Source: Isoetes taiwanensis (lineage: Eukaryota; Streptophyta; Lycopodiopsida; Isoetales; Isoetaceae). Taken from it: a stretch of DNA of 64,000 bases. The stretch lies in the NCBI GenBank assembly GCA_021234155.1, contig JAJEKV010000014.1, positions 578,949-642,948 of the forward strand, written 5' to 3'. The position numbers were made by a program, and so were the translations under genes. This document shows positions 44,924 through 56,700 of the stretch, piece by piece (the first letter of the stretch is position 1; every line of letters begins with the position of its first letter). A model generated the notes under the pieces. It was given only the letters and a program-made list of their open reading frames with translations, did not search any database and was not told where the DNA came from.

Positions 44924-45370
44924 TTTTTTTTTTTTAAGAACTGTGTCATCAATATATTAAAAGAATGGTAATGTTACAAAGCAAGTGAGGAGGAAGGAGA
45001 ACTGCAGAGACAGTGATACCTCGACACTCCACAACAAACTCACAGAAAAACTGCAACTCTATTGCTGTACAAACCAACCATCACCATCTACAACACCCAT
45101 GAAGTCCCGCCAAATGGCAGCCCTGACCCAATCCCAGGCAGCCTGCAAGTGAGGGCATAAAACCAGACAATGCTCCACAGTCTTACGATGAAGGCCACAA
45201 CAAGGGCAGAGAGGGCTCACACCCGGCCTAAACTGACTCACAAGGGCATTCATCCTGATACAGCGGTGCACCACCTGCCACAGAAGCACCCTAACCTTCG
45301 GTGGGGGAAGTGACCTCCATGTCCACGTCCAAACCGAGCGCCATCGAGAACCCGGAAGCTGCAGTTTAAA
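44924..45370 (-). mobile_element. LINE 3' end with zf-RVT fragment, minus strand
   Basis: Poly(A) (plus-strand T run at about 44923-44935) is followed upstream on the minus strand by a frame at 45059-45289: VLLWQVVHRCIRMNALV, CPCCGLHRKTVEHCLVLCPH (C-x2-C ... H-x4-C) and AAWDWV. This is the C-terminus of a plant LINE, closest in style to family A (LLWQVIHRSLRVNEMV). Only the last ~450 bp remain. Confidence 0.8.
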
Positions 45371-46016
45371 CGTCTAGTGGAGATCAAGTGATATAGATCA
45401 CTAAGAAACCTCTAACTAAATACCAAAATGCTCAAATCCAACATGATCAGAATTGTCTCATTTTATCTATAACCATTAAGATAACTATTATTATAGGATT
45501 AATCACTTATCTCTCTCTCTCTCTCTCTCTTCTTTCACACCTTATTTCCCAATCTTCTCGCAAAATGGTTAGATTCCCCGCCCACCCCACTCCAACCAGA
45601 CACATGTCCCCCAACCCCTCCCCAGAAGAACATGGCAAAAAAGTAAGGTTTCTATTACATTCACTTTTGGACCTTTTTGATGTGGAAGTCATTAGAATGT
45701 AATTGCATAGTTGGTAGAGTAGAAGCAAAGTTAGTACACAAGGATCTTTCATGCGTTCATACCTTCATTTATTTGTCAATTGTGATAGACGAGTGTGCAA
45801 GGTTGACTGATCGGCATGCCATGACCCATATGACAGTAGATTAGGACACTAACAATTGGAGGAAGAAGACTCGGATGTGCAGGGTTGGCTGATTGGCATG
45901 CCATGACCCCTACACTAGTAGATTAGGACACAAACAATTGGAGGAAGAAGACTCGGATGTCGCGTACTAGTAGATTAGGACACAAACAATTGGAGGAAGA
46001 AGACTCGGATGTCGCG
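45371..46016. repeat. CT microsatellite and tandem repeats
   Basis: A (TC)n run lies at 45509-45530. A unit of about 83 bp starting GTGCA(A/G)GGTTG (45794 and 45877) is repeated, followed by a third partial copy. The core AGTAGATTAGGACAC...GACTCGGATGT occurs at 45835, 45917 and 45969. Unit lengths vary and there are no spacers, so this is simple tandem duplication. Confidence 0.8.
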
Positions 46017-46671
46017 GCAGCAAGAAGAATGCGCATAACAATTTGGACAATGAACTCTGGCATGTTGGACCACTTGAACAACATAAAGACAAGAGTCAAG
46101 ATACTAGGCAAGACCAACAAAATCCCCGAATTATGGGAAATTCGAAAATGCCACGTATGAAGACAGCCGTGTGGTGCAACGTGGCGAAATGTAGGCTTCA
46201 AAAAGTTAGCGTGGCAAAGAAGAAACCCCTAAAATATATTCCCTTTGTAAAATTCGCGGAAACCATGTGAGATTTCTTGCGGCTAACAGGCAGTGATGTA
46301 ACAGCCGATGGGAAACGACGAGCCGTTAAGTTATTTTGGCCGGTATTCTAACTAACTAGAACAGGGGCTTGAAGGTCCGGCTATGGCTATAAGAGAGAGA
46401 CCACGCCTCCGCTCTTTCTAAAACGTGGCTCATCCCATCTTCCAAACAAATATCATTGGTCGATCCCCGCTCCCCCGGTCTAGTGGAAAGATTCACATGC
46501 AAAACGCCCAACTCCGTCGCCGGATTTGAGAAGCAGAGCGTTTAATCCGTGCCCTTTTGTTTTCTTGCGAGGATTTGCGATAGGTTTTGTTCGGATCCCA
46601 AGTGGGTAGGTTGGATTTCTGCTAATCCGCTTGCTGTTTTAAAATATTTTGCCCTATAAATCAGTGCTGCA
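46017..46671. promoter_or_regulatory. Upstream region of the DUF7722-like gene
   Basis: A TATA-like CTATAAGAGA at 46388-46397 lies about 285 bp before the first Met and is the best core-promoter candidate. The small frames at 45957-46270 overlap the tandem repeats and have no recognisable motif. Confidence 0.3.
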
Positions 46672-47094
46672 ATGCCTTGGATTTGCCAGGAGGAAGAATC
46701 TGCGAAATCCGGCCATCGATTCTGCGCCTGCAGGGTTCGGGAATTTGTGGATAGTTTGATTTGGGGATTTGATAAAAAGGGTGGGCATTTTTGTGAAGGA
46801 AAGGGCAAAGGAGACCAGGATCAAAGTACCATAGCCATGTCCGGCGCTGCCGCTGTTTTGCCGGTGAAAAAATGCCCATATTCTGCCGTGGCCCTGCATC
46901 CGGTGCCTTATGAATTTATGATGCCGCTGCATTATCCCAGATTTAGCAGATCTGAATATGAAAAAATGCCGGAATGGCAGCTTGATCGATTGCTGGAAGA
47001 ATACGGCCTCCCTGTTTCTGCCATGGGAAGCCTTGCAGAGAAAAGAGAATATGCAATTGGTGCTTTCTTATGGGCTGATCAGTTTGCCAAATAA
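46672..47094 (+). CDS. DUF7722-like small plant protein
   Basis: The C-terminal 50 residues read HYPRFSRSEYEKMPEWQLDR, LLEEYGLPV, then SLAEKREYAIGAFLWADQ. This is the conserved pattern of a small plant family, DUF7722 as I recall it (YPRY...YE.MPEW.LD.LL.EYGL...KR.YA.GAFLWP.Q). The function is unknown. The whole frame is 140 residues; a second in-frame Met at 46837 gives an 86-residue protein that keeps the entire conserved part and may be the real start, since the first 55 residues are Cys-rich and unlike the family. There are no membrane segments or introns within the frame. It is isolated, with repeats on both sides. Confidence 0.75.
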   Translation: MPWICQEEESAKSGHRFCACRVREFVDSLIWGFDKKGGHFCEGKGKGDQDQSTIAMSGAAAVLPVKKCPYSAVALHPVPYEFMMPLHYPRFSRSEYEKMPEWQLDRLLEEYGLPVSAMGSLAEKREYAIGAFLWADQFAK

Positions 47095-48160
47095 ATCATA
47101 GCATCTGAGAAAAAAAAGTGTTGATTTGCAAGGTTTGCTCAGAAATTTCATCTGCATCAGAAGTATGATACAGTTCTTTATGTAGGAAAATAAGCTGCTC
47201 ATACACTGTAATTTGGCTCATATCAATACATTACTTTTACAAGGCCTTTGTAGATGTGTATCTATCGAATTGTGCTGGTTTTATGTTTCTGACATTTGGA
47301 TTTTTCATAGAGCATGGTTGGTATGTTTCTGTCACGATCATTTCCGTTTTGGAATAGAAATTTGCCATGATTATTGCATGCGTCCACCACCTACTAAATA
47401 TATTATATGATTTATGCATGTTTTTGCAATTTTGAAGATGCCAAGAACGGAGATGATTTGTTGTGTCATTGTCAAATTACATTTGCCATTCATAAGCATG
47501 CTTCCTAGGTCATGGAGGGAAATTGGACTAAGCACATGGATTCTAAGCCAAAAAGGATATTTTCCACATGGAACTCCAGCACATGGATTCTAGAACAATT
47601 GGTGTGGGAATGAAACCATGTGAACAATTGGTGTGGGAATGAAACCATGTGCATCTTGTAGCATGCTCACTATGCATGGAGGTGAGGGCTCCTAGTGTGA
47701 CAGTCGACCACGAGGTGAGGTGCTGATAGATATCATGACAAGAAGAACGGGTTTAGCTAAATTAACAAATGTTGTAGACCAGTGGCCTCATTTGGAAGCC
47801 AGCCACACATACTCCGCCATGAATATTGAATCATCATATGATCATATTCAAGCTCCCCCCTTTCCAACTTCTCTAGCACCTAATGATAATCTCATAATCA
47901 CGAACGTCTATCTAATCAGCAATTCCCAACTATTATGGAGGACTACAACGAAACTTATGCAAAAACCATTTCATAACTAAGAAACATTCGATGTATGTGT
48001 GCGTGCACTTGGAGGAGAATGAGAGCATTTTATGTCTCTCATGGAGATCTAAAGGAACATAGCAAAAACCATTTCACACTAAGAAACATTCGATTCCTAT
48101 ATGTATGTGTGCGTGCACTTGGAGGAAAATGAGAACATTTTATGTCTCGTCTCACGGAGA
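47095..48160. repeat. 3' flank of the DUF7722-like gene with two tandem duplications
   Basis: AACAATTGGTGTGGGAATGA... (29 bp) is tandemly duplicated at 47594-47651. A second duplication of about 103-bp period (GCAAAAACCATTTCA...) occupies 47959-48050 and 48062-48155. No gene recognised. Confidence 0.75.
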
Positions 48161-50481
48161 GGCTGCGGAGCTAAGTGCAGACAATATATGGAGCTGACAA
48201 AGTACTCACCTTTGTGAATATCCTCATGACAATTGCACAACACCCTTTCCGTAACACCAACTTCCACTATAAGACATAAGTTCTCTGCTACCTTCAACAA
48301 CTACATCCCAATGTGTAATCCCCAAAAAAAAAAAGGGGGAACTTGTTTGTTGATGATGCTCAACATAATGTATGGGTAGATATTGTTGTCACAATTTAAA
48401 GTCAACCATAGTCTGACACGATGCTCTATTCTATCTAGTTTTAGCACAGATAGAGAAAGAATTATAAAATAGATAGATACAATTTTTAATGTCCACGAGA
48501 AGCTGAAACTTGAAACTCATAGGACACATAAGGAAATACTTATAAATGTTAATTGTTAGGCTTTTACAATGCGCAACATCCACATTTAGATTTGTAAATG
48601 TAATGATGGACATGCATATTAAGAATGAGGTAAGTGTGCCCATGCAGATAGTACATTGAGGTGAGTAACTAGATCAGGTTTAGTTCTTTCTTGCTTCATC
48701 CTATTAAAAGGTATAAGAGCATTGGCTCGTCTCCATGCTAGACGAAGCGCGATGAATGCACTTGCTATAGTGCATCCAATAATCATAATGTAAGCATGGA
48801 TGAATATATTATGGTTATTCATCTAACCAAGCAACTGGTCTTTATTGTCCATGTTTCTGCATTCAAAGTACCTGGTAATAACATTAATTCATAGACATGT
48901 CTCTTGTATAAATAATTGGCACCCGGCAATGGTTATGAAAGTGTTATTAGCAAGGATATAGCAGCATAATAAGGTGCATGGAAACCTTCCTTATTATTTT
49001 CGAGTAAATCATGGAACCAAACGCAAGAATTTATCAAATCTCGAGGTCTCACTATTTTAGAAACTCATTTAGAAATTTGATAATGCGATTGTTTGTTGGT
49101 ACTTCATATGGAGTCTTAACTAATTTGTATTATAATTATATTCATTTTGCAGTTCTGCAATTTGATATACTCTGCAGAAGCTCATACAATCATTTTGAAG
49201 AATGAAACACCACCACTAGTAAGGTCAAAAGTACACCAAATAATATAGTCTTGCTTTTTGGTTGTATTATATCGTTTTTTTTTTTGTATTATCGTTTTTT
49301 GGCCGTCCGATGACGACACGATGACGACACCTTCCAGCCTTCCGAACTGGAACTTCCAGGATATATGCTGCCTCCAACAATCCAGGCCGCTAGTCTACAG
49401 TCAACAAGGGGTCAAATTGACCCATTGAAATAGGAGCACAATTTGCCCACGAACCATTGTCCAAACCAAAATACGGGTGGCCAGCATACAAATACAGTAC
49501 AAAAACATAAGCCATTACAATATCAGAACAAAAGCATTTCTTGCATCATCGGCCCTCTCACGAATAGGATGCCATGAAGCCAAAGCGTGAGGGAGAAGAA
49601 TCAAACACAACAGAAACAGAAGCGTGACGGAAACTCTAATCTGAAATACAGTCCTCTGTCAAACATGAACAACATAGGCGGAAGCCTTGGAGATGCCTAT
49701 GGGCGTAATTTGCCCTCAAAACAGACGCCTGTTCCAGCAATCCAGCAAAGCGAAGCAATTTTACGCCATATTTTGGCTTCTAAAACTAAAAACACTCCTT
49801 AAGATCAAAGCGAGAGGCAAACCGCTTAAAGCCGTCCGGTGTTCCTACCGTCCATTGCTCTAATTTTGGTCCGAGATTCTTAAGGAAATTAATAGAATCA
49901 CAGTTTGCCAGGCTTCATGAACGATAATGTAATTCCAGTACTCTGTTTTTTGTCACAATCCTTTCTCAAAACTTGCATTCGTTCCTTTGGAGATTGATAG
50001 GGTAATAGCAAGAGATCAACTGCCGGAATTGTCAAGAGATCAACTGCCGGAATTGAAATCATATCAGGAATATCTGAGCCACAGTAACAACGGCAGCGAG
50101 CCCATCTGCTTCATGGCTATGCCGACACCTGCAGGGGACGATACAAAGCGCTGCCGACCCAACCCAGGCACTTCCAAGCATCTGCAGCAGATCAGCTTCG
50201 TGCTCAACCCGCCACCTGCAACAGCCGGAATTGGCAAGCCCATGGCTGGCCACCATCTGTCCAGCCCGCACGCGCACTGTTATCCCCAATTCGACCTTTG
50301 AAATCAGGAAAATACGGCTTCTTCCCCTAACTGAGCTGCCAGCGTCAGCTCTCTGGAGCTACGAGTACAATAAAAAACCATTACCAATCTTAAGTTATAA
50401 ATATACGAAACTTGATCGTGCAAACATTATCGCTTTAGCCATCTTCTTATTTAAAAAGGCAAGGCTTTGATTTTCGAGCCC
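48161..50481. other. Intergenic DNA with a LINE tail and a small in-frame repeat
   Basis: AGATAGATAC plus diverged sequence at 48470-48545 resembles the LINE-C 3' ends on the minus strand. A 24-bp unit CAAGAGATCAACTGCCGGAA... is tandemly duplicated at 50009-50055. It sits in a 104-residue frame (49987-50301), where it gives RDQLPEL twice, but no family is recognised. Confidence 0.4.
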
Positions 50482-50515
50482 GGAACGCCGCATGTAACGC
50501 TGCATGCGGCGTTCC
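50482..50515. repeat. 13-bp perfect hairpin
   Basis: GGAACGCCGCATG (50482-50494), an 8-base loop, then CATGCGGCGTTCC (50503-50515). GC-rich in an AT-rich neighbourhood. The role is unknown; it may mark an element end. Confidence 0.7.
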
Positions 50516-52625
50516 CTCTGTCGCTTGCGGGATGCCGCCTATGCAAATTTTGAATTTGACCGCCCGTTGCTTTGCTTTGCTATATGCGTACACGTGGAAG
50601 AAATTCGAGCTCGAGATTTTCACTCTTCTACTCGACGTTTTGGAGTATCAAGACTTGGGCACCTCAGAACTGCTTTGTCTGTGCGCCATAATTTTTTGGG
50701 ATGGGTCGAATCCTGTATTTCATTTAGGGTGAGCATTTTCTTTTATTTTCTTTATTTGCCTGGGTCTAACCCTAAACTTCTAGAACCCGTTCATTATCAG
50801 CTTGCGGTCATTGGTCTTCCACTGCGAAGAGGAGACATCAGAGGCAACATCATAGGTGTAAGTATTTCATGCGGTTTGTATTCAAAAGTGCATAAAAAAT
50901 TTAAGTGTTTTTGAGGTTGTGAAATGCAGAATCGCCACTCTTCTTCTTGCAGCCAAAAGCAAATTAAGTTTCTTAGAAAACACTTAGCCTTAGGTTTTTT
51001 CGTTTGAGCAAGATGATCCATCATTTCTTTTTTCTAGGATTCATAGGTCCAGATCAATGTACGTTCTGAGAATCTTGGCTTTAACATGATAGCACCATGT
51101 TTTTGCAGGCATTATTATTTTGTTTGTCCCGCCTCAAAATTTGCCTTCTTCTTAATGCCATTGCACTGACAGATAAGTCTATCATGCAGGGAATATAAAT
51201 CATTTGACTTCGATTTTGAACATTTATTTTCTTTTTTTTTATGTAGGGTTTTATTGTGTGCCAGGATCTGGACTATAGTTTCGGACCAGAGGTTTGTTGT
51301 AGATCAGAGATTTTGCACTATCTCTATCTCCATCTTTGTCTCCTCCCTCTGAATCTATCCTGTTTTACCTCAAAAGACTGAACTAAAGGTTTATAAAGTA
51401 GCAACCAAAATAGGAGGCTCTTGACGAATTCATTCTTTTTCTTTGGCTTAGGTTGTGAGCTTTTTGCACTGCCTCTGCAGCCCAATGATCCTATTGAATC
51501 TGTTGTTTCTTTTACTTGATATACATGCCCTTTCAAGCACTCCAACAAGCTCTGATTTCAGAGGGTTTTTATATGCCAAAGCATTTCTTTCTCTTCTTGC
51601 GGATAGGAATCAGACTGCATGGTCATCATCATGGTTTTAGAAAGCAAGTAAGCATTAATTTGTTCATGCTGCCATCTGTATAGAAAGCAAAGGCTCATCC
51701 TTTCTTACTTTGTTTGCAGATTCACAAGGCTTCTTCGATTGTTGTAATTTTTGTGCCTTAAAGCAACTCAGGTATTTGGAGTTTAAAAAAGCTTACGAAC
51801 AACCATATTATTTTGTGTGCTTCAGATGTTCATGAATTGAATATTTTGTACTATTATTGTATAAGACCAATGCATCTATAGCCTTCAGCTCAAGCATGTT
51901 ATTTTTTGTCATTTCTTTATACGTTATGGATAGAATTAGAATTTGCAAAATGACATTTCTTTGGCATCTATTTATTTTGCATGGCAGTTATTTATGGATG
52001 AGCTTTTGTCAGATAGCAAATGTTGTTTGTCAAGGGGGCTTGCCTTCTACTTTTCACGGTGGACCTTGATTTAATTTAGGCCTTTTGATGTGTTACATGC
52101 ACCCCTGTTTTTCTATGATCTGATATAATACAATCTATTCTATTGTCGTCTTAATTGATGATAAAATATAACTTCAAACATTTTTAGTTGCAACTTACTC
52201 ATAATTCTTTCTGTAACTCTGGATTTGCCTAAGAAAAATGTTCTGGTTTTTGCAACCACACGTAACTAGGCAACTAGAGAGAAATATGCATCAAAAGGGT
52301 ATTTTTGATCAGCTCTCCATTCCTTACTAAAGAGTTCTTTTTTTGAAGGTTTCGTCTTAAACAGTATTACCTTGACAAAATCAGCATTCCATCAGATAAT
52401 GAAAATACATATCTGTATTCAAAAGGAGCCTCAAGTTTGGACTCCTTAAGTTTCCCAACTACTTTTTCTCTCAAGATGCATGATACTATATTATGAGCAA
52501 AATTATTTTTCTTCTCTTGCAGGAACTAAATCTACCAATGAGGCAAGTCTCTTCCATTCTATAATGCCCCATACTTTATGTGTCTGCATTATGATATTTT
52601 GAACCATGACGCTCTCAGAAAGTCT
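50516..52625. other. Intergenic or transcribed non-coding DNA, nothing recognised
   Basis: Plus-strand T-rich sequence with several donor/acceptor-like sites but no recognisable exons. The frame 50504-50914 is open for 136 codons without a known motif. A spliced non-coding transcript or unfamiliar gene cannot be excluded. Confidence 0.3.
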
Positions 52626-54075
52626 TTCCTCTAGGACCTGTACTGCTGTTTTGTGGACTTTGCAAAAGCTTTCGACACAGTACCCCGAGAAAAGTTGTGG
52701 GCGAGATTGCACCATTTGGGGCTCCCTATGGATCTAGCGTATTAATGTCTGTGGGTGATCTGCATTTAGAGTCGCACAAAGTCGCATGCAACTGGAAGGA
52801 CAGTCATTTGCCAGTAGCATTGGAGTTAGGCAAGGTTGTCCTCTCTCACCCACACTCTTTGGACTTTACATTGACCAGTTGGAAGCCCGCTTACGCCAAT
52901 GGGGGGGGGGCGGTATCTGCCTCTTGCACGTGTCATCCTCACTTATCGTAAGATGGTAGAGGTTACACCACAAGTACAGGGGTGGAATTTCCGCCCTCAA
53001 TGTATTGGGATGCATCCATTCGCCAAGCGTGACCCGAGTTGGAAGGCGTTATGCAATGCAAAACAATAGTCATAGGGCCGAACTGTATGACTGGGGCCAC
53101 CAGTCACATTTGTTCGGGGCAATCGGTGGAGCCAGTTCTTACGTATGGGGGTCGAGGTGTGGGGCCCGGTGGTGTCTTTGGCGACTTGGAGCGACTTAGA
53201 GCAGGTCCGAAGGCATTTTTGACGGGCACTTGGGGTCAAGCCCTCGGTTCCATATCGATCTTGTTGCGGGAGGCGGGATTCATGCCCCGCGGCATGCGCC
53301 CTCGATAGACACATTGTTTATTTCGAAGGTGGCGGCATGGGCTTACACTTTCGCTCCCTCGCGACTTGGCTTTACGGCGTGGCGATGAGCCAGAACGACT
53401 CGGGGCTTGTTGGAAGGACAAGATAGCCCGGTGGCTAGCGCTGGCTGGGAACGTGGCGCGACATAGGTGCGTCCAGGTGCACCTACGAGGGGCGCCCGGC
53501 CGGGATAGGCTGAGGGGGTACTTGGACTCTTGTTTCTTGGGAAGCTCGGGACCACCATGCCGGAGCGGGTAAAGGTGGCACACTACAAACAACACATAAA
53601 CCCCACCCCTCGGGTTCGAGGCCCACGGCTCTACCTGCGTTCTCGGTTGCCCATGAAGAAGCGCGGGACCACCGCGTCCATTGACGGGGGCCCACCATCT
53701 TCGGCTTGAGGCGGGTCGGTGGGTTGGAGAGCCGCCCGGGGCAGCTTTGTCGGTGTTGCCCGCTGGGGGTTGTTGAGGATGAAAGCCATGCCTTCCGACA
53801 GCCGCCCGACCTATATAGTCGGTCGGGCTCGCTACATTCTCTTGGTGCGACTTGGTGCGCTGCGACGAAGCTACTTCAAGAGCCTGGGTGGGTTCGATCC
53901 CTTGGCTCCTACATCGGGGAGGTTTTGGATCTGCCCGGACTCACCTCTCGCCCGGGCGCCTCGAGGTCTTGGGAATTCATGTTTGTTGCTGCGACAGTTT
54001 TTCCCTCCTAAGGGGGGGTTTTTTAATCCGGGTAGCAACGAGCTTCTGCACCTGTGTAATTTGGGTCCCATAGGC
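52626..54075 (+). mobile_element. LINE-C relic: RT core to zinc knuckle, plus strand
   Basis: Across shifting frames: CFVDFAKAFDTVPREKLWAR (motif A, from about 52640), IGVRQGCPLSPTLFGLYIDQ (52817-52880), a KALCNAKQ stretch near 53050, VEPVLTYGVEVWGPG (near 53125), and a C-terminal CCPLGVVEDESHAF zinc-knuckle region near 53755-53795. The corresponding pieces of the minus-strand copy at 38.5-39.0 kb are YADDVSLL, TLCNAKQ and VEPIFLYGYEVWG; the YADD segment is missing here. The element is GC-rich compared with its flanks and heavily frameshifted. Confidence 0.82.
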
Positions 54076-54296
54076 CGATTGGCCTCCACGTTAGCTACCC
54101 GGAATGGGAGCAGGGGCGGGAACTTGGACCCAAAGTTTCCCTCGGATAATGGGGCGGGATATTCGATTATATTCTAGGGATCCTTTGAGTATATTTTGGG
54201 GTATATTCCCTTTTTCTACCGGAAACTAAAGTGGGGAACTTATGGAATTTGGGTCCGAGTTGGGAATGTAGCTATGCCACGGATGATAAAAGAACC
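54076..54296. other. GC-rich 3' flank of the LINE-C relic
   Basis: Contains one arm (54094-54105) of an 11-bp inverted repeat whose other arm is at 54026-54036 (ATCCGGGTAGC). No gene. Confidence 0.35.
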
Positions 54297-54341
54297 TTCC
54301 TTCCTTCCTCCCTTCCTCCCTCCCTCCCTCCCTCCCTCTTT
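54297..54341 (+). repeat. CCTT/CCCT microsatellite
   Basis: TTCC then TCCC units in tandem. It directly follows LINE-C-type sequence and may be a seeded simple repeat. Confidence 0.85.
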
Positions 54342-55875
54342 CATCTTTGCTTAGATTCAAAATATTCCGATCATTTTGTATATTCGATATATATTTAGGA
54401 CAAATATGAGACTACAAATCAGGCAAAACAACAAGACACGAGAACGGTACTATACCTACTGTCAGGAAACTAAAGGCCTCAAACTGAGGGGAGATTCTGG
54501 AGGGTGGGATTGAAAAAGAGCTAATAATCAGAGGTATTGTGACTGTCCCGATGTAATTTGCATGTACTGATGTTCAAGGAAATGATTGACTATGGAGATG
54601 GTGCGGGTTTAATCAATAAAGAAATGCACCAGATTACTTTAGACTTTGTTGTTTGCGGAATACTCATTGTCCCCCCATAAGTCCAGCGATCTTGAAGACA
54701 ATGTGATTTTGACTGTGAATGAAGCCAGGTGTAAGATCCCTGTCAAAACATTGGATGTGTTTGACTTCCTTTGATGTGTTTTAGCTGCGTATGACTCATC
54801 GAGAAGGATATGTTATAGATCAGTTGGTTGAAACATGGAAGTACCAGTCATAGCAATGTATTAATGTTTGAAACGATGCAGTCTATTTATATTTCTAGCT
54901 GTTATTGCATGCCATGAACTACTTATATTTGTAACTGTTATTGCATGCCATGAATTTGTCCTTTTTGCCTCTGAAATAGATAGTTACCTGCACAAACTAT
55001 ATTTATGTATTTTACATCGGTTTCTCATGCGGTGCACCACAAGACCATTAAATTGATGGCGTCGGATGGTGTCATATATCTAAACGGATGAAAAGAACTT
55101 TTTTAAAAACTTTATTAAAGCAATTGAACTGATCTAACATGTTTGACATGTTAGAAAGCATTGCCCTTTTACCTCATATACATCAAGAAATTGCATCCTA
55201 ATGTTACAGAGCCGGAGTGTCAGAAGTTATTTATAATGCAAAAATATTATTGTCATGACCCAACAATAAACCAGTGTTCCACGTTTGGCATTCCACATAG
55301 CTAGATCCCATATAGCTCGATAAGCATATGTTCGCATTCACATATTGCCCAATAATTATAAGCTCCCCAATAAGCATAAGCTCTTATATAAGATGCTTTG
55401 TAGGCAATGCTATCAACTATGTCACCACCACACTTTAGGGTTTATTGTTTAGGATTTGGAATTTAGAATTTATGTGGTTAGATAGATTGTCGCTATGGTC
55501 TTATCTTTTACAAATGGAAAATGTTTTTATCTTTTTCATAAATGGAGACAATTACAAAAGGTTGCATTTAGGGTTTAGGGGCTACAACTTTACCATACTA
55601 TAAACTCTCACATGCATAGGAACTTTATGGATGGAGACAATTATAAGAAGTTTCGCTTGGTGGTATGGGCTACAACTTTACCATATTATAAACTCTCACA
55701 TGCATAGGAACTTTAAGAGCACCATGTATTTGTTGCAATTTCACATAACATTGCAATTACATGTGCCATACGTACTAGATTTGTTATCTTCCACAAAATA
55801 CCTATACCATCTTAGAGATCAACTAATACCCTAGACTCTATGCGCTCCATCGTCTACCCCACTTACTCATTCCAT
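54342..55875. repeat. AT-rich DNA with local duplications (possible Helitron interior)
   Basis: TGTTATTGCATGCCATGAA is repeated near 54900 and 54937. A ~90-bp unit (ATGGAGACAATTA...CATGCATAGGAACTTTA) occurs at about 55543-55628 and 55632-55711. No gene recognised. Confidence 0.5.
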
Positions 55876-55931
55876 TATTCTATTCTATTCTATTCTATTC
55901 TATTCTATTCTATTCTATTCTATTCTATTCT
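55876..55931 (+). repeat. TATTC pentanucleotide microsatellite
   Basis: About 11 uninterrupted TATTC units. The same pentanucleotide, in complement, forms the tail of the LINE at 37.63 kb. Confidence 0.9.
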
Positions 55932-56093
55932 AACTATTATGCCTATCTATTCCGCGTGCTCATGACCTATTACATCTATTAAACCACTATATCTATGGAC
56001 ATTATTTTACATCTATTGATATGATTCCATTTACAACTTCGTATTGACCGACAAACTCCACATATATACCTATTCCACATGTCTATGACTAAT

Positions 56094-56122
56094 GCCTGGC
56101 ATCGCCAGGCACACGGTTCTAG
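56094..56122 (+). mobile_element. Helitron-like 3' terminus (element extends leftward)
   Basis: GCCTGGC-ATC-GCCAGGC is followed by ACACGGTT and CTAG, with T as the next base. Hairpin, spacing and CTAG|T all fit a Helitron 3' end, and the layout matches the minus-strand end at 27470-27497. The 5' TC end was not identified; the body probably includes the AT-rich stretch upstream. Confidence 0.7.
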
Positions 56123-56149
56123 TTTTTATTAAGAAGGATCTCAGAAACC

Positions 56150-56700
56150 ACAACCTTCCTGCATAACCGATGGTTTGATGCTGAATGTAAGGAATGCAAA
56201 TGTAGGCTTTGCTAGATCACGGATCCAGCTATGCATTCATAGGCCACTGCACACTATCATGATTTCCTGAAGGCAAAGAAATCACAGTACCTCGCGAGGC
56301 AGCAAGGGGAAATGTTCTACCTGCTTGACAGGCATCCCAGAACCTTCTGGTGAAGGGTGCTTCGAAAGCTAGCCCAGCCTACAGGGCACATCACTACTGG
56401 GCAGTGGGAGCAATACTTCCAGCAGCTCTATGATCCTCATGGGACGCGAATACCCATACCCTTATAGAATGGTCCAACAATAGGATTAGCAGAGGATGAT
56501 ATCGTCTAAGGTCTACAGCGTCTGGCCAATGGGAAAGTAGCGAACCTAGATGGTATGCAAGCAGAATTGCTGAAGTGGGCAGGGCAGCCAACGATCCTCA
56601 CTACCCTGTTCAGCAGGGTGCTACAGGAAGGTTTTCCCTGGTGTCCACTCTGCAAGGAATGGGGTGTGCCAATGCTGATAGCTGGAAGTTATTGGAGATG
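56150..56700 (+). pseudogene. LINE-C N-terminal relic (linker to early RT)
   Basis: Plus-strand frames give RWFDAECKE, KAKKSQYLARQQGEMFYLL, RTFW, TGQWEQYFQQLYDP, then after a shift LQRLANGKVANLDGMQAEL and LTTLFSRVLQEGFP. This is the region between endonuclease and RT of a non-LTR element (WFD.EC ... LANGKA.DLDG ... LQEGFP). It starts just after the Helitron-like end. Stops and shifts are frequent. Confidence 0.75.

Noticed and set aside
45794-46016. Regular repeats as a CRISPR array
   Set aside because: Units are directly adjacent, of unequal length, without unique spacers, and the host is a plant nuclear genome.
54025-54105. Inverted repeat ATCCGGGTAGC as a transposon end pair
   Set aside because: Arms are only 11-12 bp, lie at the edge of the LINE-C relic and show no target duplication.
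53005-54177. Overlapping GC-rich open frames on both strands as genes
   Set aside because: The region is a frameshifted LINE-C relic; RT and zinc-knuckle motifs appear in shifting plus-strand frames and explain the composition.
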